From DASXYG01 sp036502625 (GTDB taxonomy: Bacteria; Actinomycetota; Actinomycetes; Streptosporangiales; Streptosporangiaceae): DNA of 49,457 nt. The stretch is from NCBI GenBank assembly GCA_036502625.1, contig DASXYG010000062.1, forward strand, positions 1 through 49,457, in the 5' to 3' direction. A program made the translations under genes and the position numbers. Within the stretch, counting starts at the first letter, position 1. Every line of letters begins with the position of its first letter. The notes beneath the pieces are model-generated. The model saw only the letters and a list, made by a program, of their open reading frames with translations. It was not told the DNA's origin and did no database searches. Below are positions 26,408 through 34,584 of the stretch, piece after piece.

Positions 26408-28036
26408 ATGGAGACACAGGTCCTCATCGCCGGTGCCGGGCCGACCGGCCTGGTGCTGGCCATCGAGCTCGCCCGCCGCGGCGTGCCCTGCCAGGTCGTC
26501 GACGCCGCCGCGGGCATCTGCCCCGGCTCCCGCGGCAAAGGCCTGCAACCGCGCACGCTCGAGGTCTTCGACGACCTCGGCGTGCTCGACGCGGTCCGCG
26601 CGTCCGGGGGCGACTACCCCGCCGTCCGGGCGTACGCGGGGCGCGAGGTGGTGTGGGAGGGGCGGATGAGCGACGTCACCGCCGCCACGCCCGACGTCCC
26701 GTATCCCAACATCTGGATGATCCCGCAGTGGCGCACCGAGGAGATCCTCCGCGCGCGCCTCGCCGGGCTCGGCGTCCAGGTCCGGCAGGGCGCCGAGCTG
26801 ACCGGCTGCGACGCCGGTCCCGAGGGCGTCACGGCCACGCTCGCCACCGCGTCCGGCGAGGAACGCGTCCGCGCCGCGTACCTCGTGGGCGCCGACGGGG
26901 GCCGCAGCGCCGTGCGGGCACTGATGGGCATCGGCTTCGCGGGCGAGACGCGGGAGGCGGAGCGCATGCTGTTCGGCGACCTCCGCATCGACGGCCTCGA
27001 CCACGACTACTGGCACACCTGGTCCCCCAGCCCCGACCGGTCCGACATGCTCGCCCTGTGCCCGCTGCCCGGCACCGACGCGTTCCAACTCGCCGCCGCC
27101 GACCCCGGCGACCCCTTCACCCCCGGCCACGCCTTGCTGCAGGAACTGCTCACCGCCCGCACCGGCCGAGACGACATCCGGCTCCGCGAGATCGTCTGGC
27201 TGTCCCGCTGGCGCGCCAACATGCGCATGGCCGAGCGGTTCCGCGCCGGCCGCGTCCTCCTCGCCGGAGACGCCGCCCACGTCCACTCGCCCGCCGGCGG
27301 CCAGGGCCTCAACACCTCCGTGCAGGACGCCTACAACCTCGGCTGGAAGCTCGCCGCCGTCATCGCCGGAGCCGACCCCTGGCTCCTCGGCACCTACGAG
27401 TCCGAACGCCTCCCCGTAGCCGCCCACGTCCTCGGCATCAGCACCGATCTCCACGGCCAGGCCTCCACCACCGGCATCGGCCCCGCCAAGCGCGGCCCGG
27501 AAACCCAGCAACTCGACATCGGCTACGCAGGCGGCCCCCTGGCCCCAATCCACCCGCACCCCCCAACACAACCCGCCACGGACCCAACCGCCGCCACGGA
27601 CCCAGCCACCACCACGGGCGCGGCCACCGCGACGCCCGAACCGGCCGCCGACGCTCCGCGCCCCGGCGACCGGGCGCCCGACGCCCCCGGCCTGCGCCGC
27701 GCCGACGGCTCCGCCGCGCGCCTGTTCGACCTCTTCCGCGGCCCCCACCACACCCTCCTCGCCTTCGGCCCCACCGCCGCCCAAGCCGCCGCCGACCTGG
27801 CCCGCCCCTACGGCGACGCCGTCCACCCCCACCTGATCCTCACCCCGGGCACCCCCGCCCCGCCCCCGCAGATCCCCACCGCGACCGACACCGACGGCCA
27901 CGCCGCCAAGACCTACAACATCGACACCGACACCCTCATCCTCATCCGCCCCGACGGCTACATCGGCGCCATCACCCACCCCGACACCGCCCCCGACCTC
28001 GCCACCTACCTCCACCGCGTAGCCGCCCCGTGCTGA
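26408..28036 (+). CDS. FAD-dependent aromatic monooxygenase (PheA/TfdB, Rox-like)
   Basis: A 542-aa class A flavoprotein. Rossmann GAGPTG at 9-14, the NADPH/FAD motif YLVGADGGRSAVR (about residues 157-169), and the second FAD site RVLLAGDAAHVHSPAGGQGL (about 281-300). The C-terminus is a thioredoxin-like extension (FDLFRGPHHTLLAFGP onward). Such enzymes hydroxylate phenols, polyketides or rifamycin-type antibiotics. Between the two parts is an unusual 40-residue insertion of Pro/Thr/Ala (residues about 378-419). The ATG at 26408 follows GGAGG closely. The gene is controlled by the divergent TetR; the substrate is unknown. Confidence 0.9.
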   Translation: METQVLIAGAGPTGLVLAIELARRGVPCQVVDAAAGICPGSRGKGLQPRTLEVFDDLGVLDAVRASGGDYPAVRAYAGREVVWEGRMSDVTAATPDVPYPNIWMIPQWRTEEILRARLAGLGVQVRQGAELTGCDAGPEGVTATLATASGEERVRAAYLVGADGGRSAVRALMGIGFAGETREAERMLFGDLRIDGLDHDYWHTWSPSPDRSDMLALCPLPGTDAFQLAAADPGDPFTPGHALLQELLTARTGRDDIRLREIVWLSRWRANMRMAERFRAGRVLLAGDAAHVHSPAGGQGLNTSVQDAYNLGWKLAAVIAGADPWLLGTYESERLPVAAHVLGISTDLHGQASTTGIGPAKRGPETQQLDIGYAGGPLAPIHPHPPTQPATDPTAATDPATTTGAATATPEPAADAPRPGDRAPDAPGLRRADGSAARLFDLFRGPHHTLLAFGPTAAQAAADLARPYGDAVHPHLILTPGTPAPPPQIPTATDTDGHAAKTYNIDTDTLILIRPDGYIGAITHPDTAPDLATYLHRVAAPC

Positions 28037-28227
28037 CCCCCGCCGCCCCGCCCGTACCGGCACCAAACCCGTGGGGACCCCGCCACCTGCACGGCCATCA
28101 CCGCTGTGGCGCATCCGTGGTGACCCCGGAGCCGACCGGCGCCGTCCTCCGGCGCGTGCCGAGCGGGCACCGCGGAACCGCGGCCGCCGCGGACCGCACG
28201 CGTCGCGGCGCCACGGTGCCCGCCGCG
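28037..28227. other. Intergenic gap between convergent genes
   Basis: 191 bp between the monooxygenase stop and the Erm-like stop. I see no open frame with coding bias and no long perfect stem, only short GC-rich dyads such as GTGGGGACCCC. Confidence 0.5.
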
Positions 28228-29070
28228 TTATCGACGCCGTCGCCCCTCGCGCCCGCCATCCGGCCGCACGCCCTCCAGGTGCGCGAACACCGCGAGCCAC
28301 GCGTCCGGCGGCACCTCCCCCACCAGCACCCCGGGCGGCAGGTCCGCGGCGCGCAGCGCGGCCGCCACCCGGGTGCGGCCGTAGCGGCGGGCCAGCGACG
28401 CGCGCACCCCGCCGCCGACCCCGGTGAACGCCAGATGCACCATGTCGCGATACCCGGCCAGCGCCTCCCCGGTCAGCAGCGGCGCCGGGCGCCGGGCGAT
28501 CCGCAGGATGCCGCCGTCCACCCGCGGCGCCGGGCGGAACACCGCCCGCGGCACCCGGCCGCACAACCGCCACGTGACCACGGGCCAGGTGGCCGCGGTC
28601 AGCCGCGTCCACCGTCCGTAGCCGCCGGTGCGGGCGCGGGCGTACTCCCACTGGGTGATCAGCGTCGCCGAGCGCAGCGACGGCGCGGCCAGGCACCACC
28701 GCACGATGCCGCCGGTCACGGCGTACGGGATGTTCCCCACCACCGCGAACGGCCGCCGCGGCGCGTGCGCGGCGAGGAAGTCACCCCCCACCACGCGCAC
28801 CCCGCTCCCGGCGAACCGCGCGCGCAGCGCACGCGCGAACCCGGGGTCGATCTCGTACACCGTGACATCCCGCCCGGGGGCGAGCACGGCGGTGACCGCC
28901 CCGAGCCCGGCGCCGGGCTCCACGACCGGCAGGTCCGGGGGAAGCCGCGCGGCGGCGACCAGGCGCCGTGCCACGGCGGGGTCGGTCAGCAGGTGCTGGG
29001 AAAGCTCGCGCGCGTTGCGCGAACGGGAAACGGCGCGCCGCCTGTGGGCGCGCTCGACGGACCGCGGCAT
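28228..29070 (-). CDS. erm: Erm-type 23S rRNA (adenine-N6)-methyltransferase
   Basis: A 280-aa rRNA adenine methylase. The N-terminal SRSRNARELSQHLLTD corresponds to the Erm/KsgA start (usually LSQNFL; here QHL). SAM motif VEPGAGLGAVT at 50-60; catalytic motif IV NIPY at 113-116; then FRPAPRVDGGIL. Erm enzymes methylate A2058 of 23S rRNA and give macrolide-lincosamide-streptogramin B resistance; KsgA is the alternative but the basic N-terminus and sequence fit actinomycete Erm better. I chose ATG 29070 with GGAGAGGA; an in-frame ATG at 29136 would add 22 residues. A hairpin overlaps the upstream region, suggesting leader control. Confidence 0.82.
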   Translation of the reverse strand: MPRSVERAHRRRAVSRSRNARELSQHLLTDPAVARRLVAAARLPPDLPVVEPGAGLGAVTAVLAPGRDVTVYEIDPGFARALRARFAGSGVRVVGGDFLAAHAPRRPFAVVGNIPYAVTGGIVRWCLAAPSLRSATLITQWEYARARTGGYGRWTRLTAATWPVVTWRLCGRVPRAVFRPAPRVDGGILRIARRPAPLLTGEALAGYRDMVHLAFTGVGGGVRASLARRYGRTRVAAALRAADLPPGVLVGEVPPDAWLAVFAHLEGVRPDGGREGRRRR

Positions 29071-29084
29071 CGCGGTGGTCCTCT

Positions 29085-29123
29085 CCGGCCAAGGGTGAGC
29101 AGGGGCTCGGAGGCCCTGGCCGG
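29085..29123 (-). promoter_or_regulatory. Hairpin at the Erm ribosome-binding region
   Basis: On the minus strand CCGGCCAGGG (29123-29114) pairs with CCCTTGGCCGG (29095-29085) with one bulged base. It ends at the GGAGAGGA ribosome site and 14 nt before the ATG at 29070. It could modulate translation, as leader hairpins do in other erm genes. Confidence 0.5.
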
Positions 29124-29136
29124 AGACGCGCGGCAT

Positions 29137-29676
29137 GACGGCGAGCGCGCCGCGAAGGCGCGTTCGGCGGATCTGGGATCAGGCGCGGGAACCGGCCGGG
29201 GCCGGGTCGCGCCGCAGGCGGACGCTCGCCTGCGGGCCACGACCACAACCGAGGCCGGTGATGGCCATCATCGCTGCGTTCGCTGCCACGCCCGCGACCT
29301 TATCCACCGGCCCCGCGGCGCGGCCAACGGTTTTCTCCGCACCACCGCGCCCCGCGACGGCGGCGGCTCATCGTCACCGTCGAGCTCCCCATCGACGCGG
29401 ACACGACGTAGCGGCGTATCCACAGCCTGTGATCATCGCGTCGGCGCGGTGACGCGGAGTACACGCCACCGTCCACCGGCTGTGCACATCTCCCCAGGTC
29501 ACGGCGTCGAGATTCGCCACGCCGTCCACAGGCTGTGCAAACAAGATCACGATGTGTAGGCGGACCGCGGGCCGCGGCGGGCGACGCACGGGAGCCTTCC
29601 ACCGGCGGCCGCCGCGCAATCCACAGGCCGCCGCCCGGAATCGCGGGCACCCCGGCAGGTGGGGGATGCTGGCCCG
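29137..29676. other. Gene-free region with DnaA-box-like palindromes
   Basis: 540 bp without a convincing gene. It holds TTATCCACC (29300-29308), TATCCACAG within CACAGCCTGTG (29417-29431), GTCCACCGGCTGTGCAC (29471-29487), GTCCACAGG within CACAGGCTGTG (29524-29537), TTCCACCGG (29597-29605) and ATCCACAGG (29619-29627). The three palindromic members are about 52-54 bp apart. No dnaA, dnaN or replication gene is nearby, so I do not call an origin. Confidence 0.5.
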
Positions 29677-30453
29677 GTGACCGAAACGCTGCTGCACCTC
29701 ACCACCCTCGCCGCCTGGCACGACACCGCCACCCCCATCGCGCCCGCCGGCGGCGACGCGTTCGTCCACTGCTCCCCCGACGACGCGACCGCCCTGGCCG
29801 TCGCCAACGCGCTGTTCGCCGCGTCCGCCGACCAGTTCGTCGCGCTGACCGTCGACCCCGCACGGCTGGCCGCCGAGGTCCGCTGGGAACCGCCCGCGCC
29901 CACCCCGCCCGGCGGCGTCCCCGACGGCACCCTGTTCCCGCACGTCTACGGCCAGATCGACCGCTGCGCCGTCACCGGCGTCCGCTACCTGCGCCGCGAC
30001 CCGCACGGCACCTACACCGCCGTCGCCGCCCGCCCCGCCACCGCCGAGCGCCTCGACCTGCTCCCGCACCCCGAAGGCGGCTGGTTCCGGCAGACCTGGG
30101 CCGCGCCCGCCACCGTCACCCCGCCCGGCTACCCCGGCCCGCGCACCACCGCCACCTGCATCTACTTCCTGCTCGGCCCCGGCGACTCCTCCGCCTCGCA
30201 CGCCGTGCGCTCCGACGAGGTCTGGCTGTGGCACCGCGGCGGCCCGCTCACCCTCACCCTCGGCGGCCCCGGCGACGCCCCCGGCGATACCGCCGACATC
30301 ACGCTCGGCCCCGACCTCGCCGCCGGCCACGTCCCGCAGGCCGTCGTCCCCGGCGGCGTCTGGCAGGCCGCCCGCCCCGCCACCGCCGAGGAGACCCTCG
30401 TGAGCTGCGTCGTCTCCCCCGGCTTCGACTTCGCCGACTTCCGCGCCGGCTGA
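29677..30453 (+). CDS. DUF952-DUF985 (cupin) fusion protein
   Basis: A 258-aa fusion. Residues about 1-110 match DUF952 (LLHLTTLAAWHD, FVHCSPDDATALAVANALF, FPHVYGQIDRCAV). Residues about 118-258 match DUF985, a cupin (LDLLPHPEGGWFRQTWAAP, CIYFLLGPGDSSASHAVRSD, EVWLWHRGGPLTL). DUF985 proteins bind a small ligand through the beta-barrel and some are epimerase-like; the role of the fusion is unknown. GTG 29677 was chosen because it opens the DUF952 motif directly; the ribosome site is poor. The gene follows the DnaA-box-like region and precedes a TetR-SDR unit. Confidence 0.85.
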   Translation: MTETLLHLTTLAAWHDTATPIAPAGGDAFVHCSPDDATALAVANALFAASADQFVALTVDPARLAAEVRWEPPAPTPPGGVPDGTLFPHVYGQIDRCAVTGVRYLRRDPHGTYTAVAARPATAERLDLLPHPEGGWFRQTWAAPATVTPPGYPGPRTTATCIYFLLGPGDSSASHAVRSDEVWLWHRGGPLTLTLGGPGDAPGDTADITLGPDLAAGHVPQAVVPGGVWQAARPATAEETLVSCVVSPGFDFADFRAG

Positions 30454-30478
30454 GCATCCGCACCGTACGCCCATATTT

Positions 30479-30506
30479 GACCGAACGGTCCCGAAACCGC
30501 TAGCGT
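30479..30506 (+). promoter_or_regulatory. TetR operator and -10 box
   Basis: GACCG-AA-CGGTC (30479-30490) is a perfect 5-2-5 dyad in the -35 area of the TetR gene, whose -10 box TAGCGT is at 30501-30506. Autoregulation is the simplest reading. Confidence 0.6.
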
Positions 30507-30514
30507 CCCATCCC

Positions 30515-31093
30515 GTGGCCCGCACCAAGGAGTTCGACCCCGACGAAGCGCTGGACCGCGCGCTCGAGCTGTTCTGGGCGCGCGGCTACGCGGCGACCTC
30601 CATGGCCGACCTCGTCGCCCACCTCGGCATCGCCCGCGCCAGCCTGTACGCCACCTTCGGCGGCAAGCGCGACCTGTTCCTCACCGTCCTGGACCGCTAC
30701 CGCCAGGAGCGCGACCGCGCCGTCATCGAGGCGCTGTCCGCGCCCGGGCCGGCGCTGCCCGCCATCCGCGCGCTGGTCCAGCGGTACACCGAGGAGTCCA
30801 CCGACCCGCAGCGGCGCGGCTGCCTGATCGTGAACACCGCCGTCGAGCTGGCCGCACGCGACCCCGCCGCCGCCCGCGCCGTCGAGGCGAGCTGGACCAC
30901 CCTGGAGACCGCCCTGCAGGCGGCGCTCACCCGGGCCCGCGCCCAGGACGAGATCCCCGCCGGCGCCGACCCGCAGGCGCTGGCCCGCTTCCTGGTCGTG
31001 CTGTTCCAGGGCATGCGCACGATGGGCCGCGCCCCCACCGACCCCGCCCGCGTGCGCGCCGCCGCGCACCAGGCCCTCGCCCTGCTGGCCTGA
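30515..31093 (+). CDS. TetR family regulator
   Basis: A 192-aa TetR protein opening MARTKEFDPDEALDRALELF, with HTH AATSMADLVAHLGIARASLYATF (split; about residues 25-47) and a TetR_C domain with RRGCLIVNTAVELA. It is a close relative of the TetR at 5651. GTG 30515 is 8 nt after TAGCGT, so probably leaderless. The dyad GACCGAACGGTC sits in its promoter, and a related half-site precedes the SDR gene 92 bp downstream, so the pair likely forms a regulon of two. Confidence 0.88.
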   Translation: MARTKEFDPDEALDRALELFWARGYAATSMADLVAHLGIARASLYATFGGKRDLFLTVLDRYRQERDRAVIEALSAPGPALPAIRALVQRYTEESTDPQRRGCLIVNTAVELAARDPAAARAVEASWTTLETALQAALTRARAQDEIPAGADPQALARFLVVLFQGMRTMGRAPTDPARVRAAAHQALALLA

Positions 31094-31154
31094 CCCGACC
31101 CGGCCAAGCCCGCGCCGGCGTCCGTACGACGGCGCATTTCTCGGCCCAAATTCA

Positions 31155-31168
31155 AGACCGATTGATCT
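31155..31168 (+). promoter_or_regulatory. Candidate TetR site before the SDR gene
   Basis: AGACCGATTGATCT is an imperfect dyad (10 of 14 positions symmetric) that shares the GACCGA half-site with the operator at 30479. It lies 17 bp before the SDR start in an AT-rich promoter segment. Confidence 0.45.
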
Positions 31169-31184
31169 AGAAAGGTGTACCTCT

Positions 31185-31946
31185 ATGCGTCCGCGCTTCG
31201 CCGGCAAGGTCGTCCTCATCACCGGCGGCACCGGGGCCATCGCGGCGGCCACCGCGCTGGCGTTCTCCCGCGAAGGCGCCACCGTCGTGCTGACCGGCCG
31301 CGACGGCGGCCGCGCCGCCGAGGCCGCCCGGCGCGTCACCGCCGACGGCGGCCGCGCCGACTCCCTGGCCGCCGACGTCACCCGCCCCGCCGACGCCGCC
31401 GCCATGGTCGCCGCCACCGTCGAGCGCCACGGCCGTCTCGACATCGCCTTCAACAACGCCGGCGTCTTCACGGCCCCGGCGCCCGTCGCCGACCTCGACC
31501 CCGCCGCCTGGGCCACCGCCATGGACGTCAACCTCACCGGCGTCTTCCTGTCCATGAAGTACGAGATCGCGCACATGGCCGCGGCCGGCGGCGGCGTGAT
31601 CGTCAACGCCTCCTCCAACATCGGCGCGCACACCCGCCGCCCCGGGCTGTCCGCCTACGCCGCGTCCAAGGCGGGCGTCAGCGCCCTCACCGGGACCGCC
31701 GCCCGCGAGTACATCGCCCAGGGCGTGCGCATCAACGCCGTCAGCCCCGGCGCCAGCGACACCCCCATGTCCTACCGCCCCGGCGAGAGCCGCGCCGACC
31801 GCGACGCCCGCATCGGCTCCGCCGTGCCCGCCGGGCGCGTCAGCGACCCCGCCGAGGTCGCCGCCGCCGTCACCTGGCTGGCCTGCGACGACGCCGGTTT
31901 CGTCGTCGGCGCCGACCTCGTCGTCGACGGCGGCGCCACCGCCTGA
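31185..31946 (+). CDS. Short-chain dehydrogenase/reductase
   Basis: A 253-aa classical SDR with all key residues: TGGTGAIA at 13-20 (cofactor loop), NNAG at 90-93, catalytic Ser143/144, Tyr158 and Lys162 in SAYAASKAG, and the closing VVGADLVVDGGAT. Arg39 after the second strand suggests NADP(H). It oxidises or reduces an alcohol/ketone in the cytosol; substrate unknown. The ATG at 31185 is preceded by AAAGG. Controlled, I infer, by the upstream TetR. Confidence 0.9.
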   Translation: MRPRFAGKVVLITGGTGAIAAATALAFSREGATVVLTGRDGGRAAEAARRVTADGGRADSLAADVTRPADAAAMVAATVERHGRLDIAFNNAGVFTAPAPVADLDPAAWATAMDVNLTGVFLSMKYEIAHMAAAGGGVIVNASSNIGAHTRRPGLSAYAASKAGVSALTGTAAREYIAQGVRINAVSPGASDTPMSYRPGESRADRDARIGSAVPAGRVSDPAEVAAAVTWLACDDAGFVVGADLVVDGGATA

Positions 31947-31988
31947 CCCGTACGGGCGCGGCCGGCCCGTCGGCTAGGGTCCTGCGCC

Positions 31989-32627
31989 GTGACCGAACCC
32001 GCCTACCTCCGCGACACCCGCCACGGCTACGACGCCTTCGCCGAGGAGTACGCCGAGAACGTCCAGACCCGGCTCGCCGACCGGCCGCTGTCGCGGGCGA
32101 TGCTCGCCGCGTTCGCCGACCTCGTCCGCGACGCCGGCCCCGTCGCCGACATCGGCTGCGGCCCCGGACCGACCACCGCCCACCTGCACGACCTCGGCGT
32201 CGACGTCACCGGCATCGACCTGTCGCCGCGGATGCTGGCCATCGCCCGCCGCACCCACCCCCACCTGCGCTTCACCGAGGGCACCATGACCGCCCTCGAC
32301 CTCCCCGACGGCGCCCTCGCCGGCATCTGCGCCTGGTACTCCCTCATCCACATCCCGCCGCCCCACCAGCCCGCGGTGCTCGCCGAGTTCCACCGCGCGC
32401 TCGCCCCCGGCGGCCACCTCCTGCTCGCCTTCCAGATCGGCGACACCGTGCGCCACTACGACGACGCGTTCGGCCACGCCGTGTCGCTGGACTTCCACCG
32501 GCTGTCCCCCGACACCCTCACCGGCCACCTCCAGGCCGCCGGGTTCGACGTACGGGCCCGCATGGTCCGCGAGCCGAACGCCGACGAACAGCACCGCCAG
32601 GGCGTGCTCATCGCCCGCCGCGCCTGA
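31989..32627 (+). CDS. Class I SAM-dependent methyltransferase
   Basis: A 212-aa methyltransferase: motif I VADIGCGPGPTTAHLHDLGV (about residues 54-73), acidic loop GIDLSPRMLAIARR, and post-motif ALAPGGHLLLAFQIGD. Small-molecule methylation is likely; the acceptor is unknown. GTG 31989 is 8 nt after TAGGGT (31975-31980), a leaderless layout. A 9-bp hairpin follows the stop. Confidence 0.88.
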   Translation: MTEPAYLRDTRHGYDAFAEEYAENVQTRLADRPLSRAMLAAFADLVRDAGPVADIGCGPGPTTAHLHDLGVDVTGIDLSPRMLAIARRTHPHLRFTEGTMTALDLPDGALAGICAWYSLIHIPPPHQPAVLAEFHRALAPGGHLLLAFQIGDTVRHYDDAFGHAVSLDFHRLSPDTLTGHLQAAGFDVRARMVREPNADEQHRQGVLIARRA

Positions 32628-32635
32628 CCCGCACG

Positions 32636-32664
32636 GCGCACCCGGCCCCCGCCGTCGGGTGCGC
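32636..32664 (+). terminator. Hairpin terminator after methyltransferase
   Basis: GCGCACCCG (32636-32644) pairs perfectly with CGGGTGCGC (32656-32664), with an 11-nt loop, 9 nt after the methyltransferase stop and 54 bp before the VOC gene. No U-tract. Confidence 0.6.
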
Positions 32665-32718
32665 GCCGCGCGGCCGACATCCTGGTGGGGAACGCACGTA
32701 CGCCACGAGAGGAGCCCG

Positions 32719-33153
32719 ATGAGCGACCCGTCCGCGCCGCTGCCCCGCTTCCACCTCGCCGTGCCCGTCGACGACCTCGACGCCGCGCGCGCCTTCTACG
32801 GCGACGTGCTCGGCTGCCCGCAGGGCCGCAGCTCCGACACCTGGATCGACTGGAACCTGCACGGCCACCAGTTCGTCACCCACCTGGCCCCCGCCCACGA
32901 CCGGGCCCCGGCGCACGGCGCGGTCGACGGCCACGCCGTGCCCGTGCCGCACTTCGGGCTGCTGCTCACCCCGGACGCCTTCCACGCCCTGGCCGAGCGG
33001 CTGCGCGCCGCCGGGACCGCGTTCGTCATCGAGCCGTACCTGCGCTACGAGGGCCGCGCCGGCGAGCAGTGGACGATGTTCTTCCGCGACCCGGCGGGCA
33101 ACGCGATCGAGATCAAGGCGTTCGCCGACGACGCGCAGGTCTTCGCCGGCTGA
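32719..33153 (+). CDS. VOC family protein
   Basis: A 144-aa glyoxalase-fold protein: RFHLAVPVDDLDAARAFYGD, VPHFGLLLTPDAFHALAERL, and FFRDPAGNAIEIKAF with the terminal Glu metal ligand. Likely a metal-dependent dioxygenase-like or isomerase-like enzyme of unknown substrate. The ATG at 32719 follows GAGAGGAG. It stands alone between a terminator and the convergent MFS gene. Confidence 0.88.
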   Translation: MSDPSAPLPRFHLAVPVDDLDAARAFYGDVLGCPQGRSSDTWIDWNLHGHQFVTHLAPAHDRAPAHGAVDGHAVPVPHFGLLLTPDAFHALAERLRAAGTAFVIEPYLRYEGRAGEQWTMFFRDPAGNAIEIKAFADDAQVFAG

Positions 33154-33163
33154 CCGTGCGCGG

Positions 33164-34405
33164 CTACCGCTTCGCGCCGGGCGGGCGTACGGCGGAGACC
33201 AGCACCAGGCCGATCATCAGCGCCACCAGCACGGCGACCAGGGAGTGCAGCGTGCCGACGTGGTCGCCGAGGAACCCGATCACCGGTGGCCCGGCCAGGA
33301 ACGCCAGGTAGCCGATCGAGGCGACCGCGCTCACCCGGGCCGCCGCGCGCGCCGGGTCGTCGGCGGCGGCGCTCATGCCCACCGGGAAGCCGAGCGACGC
33401 GCCCAGGCCCCACAGCAGCGCCCCGCCCATCGCGGTGACCAGCGACGCGCCGGACAGGAACACCAGCAGCCCGGCCACCGCGAGGCCGATCGTCACCCGC
33501 AGCACCGCGACCCGCCCGAACCGGTCGAGCAGCGCCGTGCCGCTGACCCGGCCGATCGTCATCGCCGCGACGAACACCGCGAACCCGATCGCCCCGGTGG
33601 CCTGGCTCGCGTGATAGCCGTCGACGGTCGCCAGCGCCAGCCAGTCGTTCGCGCTGCCCTCCGTCAGGGCCAGCATCATCACGAAGAACCCGACCGCCAG
33701 CGTGCGCGGCTCCAGCCACACCGCCAGCGGATGCGGCCGCTTCACCGGGGTCGCGCCGCCGGCCGCGTCCGCCGCGGTGTGGGTGTCGAGCGTGGGAAGC
33801 ACCCACCGTACGGCGACCAGCGTCGCGGCCAGCACCACGACCGCGACCGCCGCCAGGTGCGCGCTCAGCGGCACGTGCCACGCCGCGCCCAGCGCGCCCA
33901 GCCCGGCGCCGGCGACCGTGCCGAGGCTGAACGCCGCGTGGAACCGCGGCATGATCGACCGGCTGAGCCGCTGCTCCACGTCGGCGCCCGCGACGTTCAT
34001 CGCGACGTCCCACCCGCTGTTGCCGACGCCGAGCGCGAACAGCCCGACCGCCACGATCGGCACGCTCACCAGCGCCTGCGCGCCGATGCCCGCCGTGGCC
34101 AGGCCCGCGCACATGATCACCGCGCCGGCGGCGATCGTCGCGCGCGGCCCGATGCGGTTCACCACCATGCCCGTCAGCGGCATCGTCGCGACCGAGGCCA
34201 CCGAGACCGCGAGCAGCAGCAGGCCGATGCGGCCGGGGGTGAAGTGCAGCGCGTCGCGGACGGCGGGGACCCGCGCCATCCAGTTGGAGAACGCGGCCCC
34301 GTTGAGGCCGAAGACCACGTAGACGGCAGTGCGGGCGTGCAGCGCCGGACGGGACGGGGACGGCGGTGCCGCACGGTCGGTCCCGGCCGGGGTGGCGTGG
34401 CCCAT
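33164..34405 (-). CDS. MFS transporter (YbjJ/FucP-like)
   Basis: A 413-aa MFS protein with 12 hydrophobic segments, opening TAVYVVFGLNGAAFSNWMAR. The FxxNGxxxxxWxxRxP pattern and the mid-protein GNSGWDVAMN fit the YbjJ-type MFS group. ATG 34405 is preceded by AAGGAG; the longer frame to 34636 crosses the operator and the divergent gene and is rejected. It is divergent from a LacI-family regulator across a perfect LacI-type palindrome, so a sugar or sugar-like substrate is plausible. Confidence 0.87.
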   Translation of the reverse strand: MGHATPAGTDRAAPPSPSRPALHARTAVYVVFGLNGAAFSNWMARVPAVRDALHFTPGRIGLLLLAVSVASVATMPLTGMVVNRIGPRATIAAGAVIMCAGLATAGIGAQALVSVPIVAVGLFALGVGNSGWDVAMNVAGADVEQRLSRSIMPRFHAAFSLGTVAGAGLGALGAAWHVPLSAHLAAVAVVVLAATLVAVRWVLPTLDTHTAADAAGGATPVKRPHPLAVWLEPRTLAVGFFVMMLALTEGSANDWLALATVDGYHASQATGAIGFAVFVAAMTIGRVSGTALLDRFGRVAVLRVTIGLAVAGLLVFLSGASLVTAMGGALLWGLGASLGFPVGMSAAADDPARAAARVSAVASIGYLAFLAGPPVIGFLGDHVGTLHSLVAVLVALMIGLVLVSAVRPPGAKR

Positions 34406-34457
34406 CAGGCTCCTTCGCGCTCGCGTACATCGGCACGTACGCAGTGGATACGGGAGG

Positions 34458-34471
34458 TCGAATCGATTCGA
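34458..34471. promoter_or_regulatory. LacI-family operator
   Basis: TCGAATCGATTCGA is a perfect 14-bp palindrome with a central CG, the form preferred by LacI/GalR proteins. It sits 53 bp from the MFS start and 114 bp from the LacI start, in the divergent promoter region. Confidence 0.7.
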
Positions 34472-34584
34472 TAGCCTATGCGGAGTCCGGCGGGATGTCA
34501 CCCGGGTTCCCGGCCCGGGGCTACTGTCCAGCGGAGGGGTCGCGGACCCATCGGTCCGCGGGCGCACGCGAGCGGAGGTGGGCG

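Noticed and set aside
29137..29676. Chromosomal replication origin (oriC)
   Set aside because: Only about six partial DnaA-box matches, no AT-rich unwinding element and no dnaA, dnaN or rpmH beside it.
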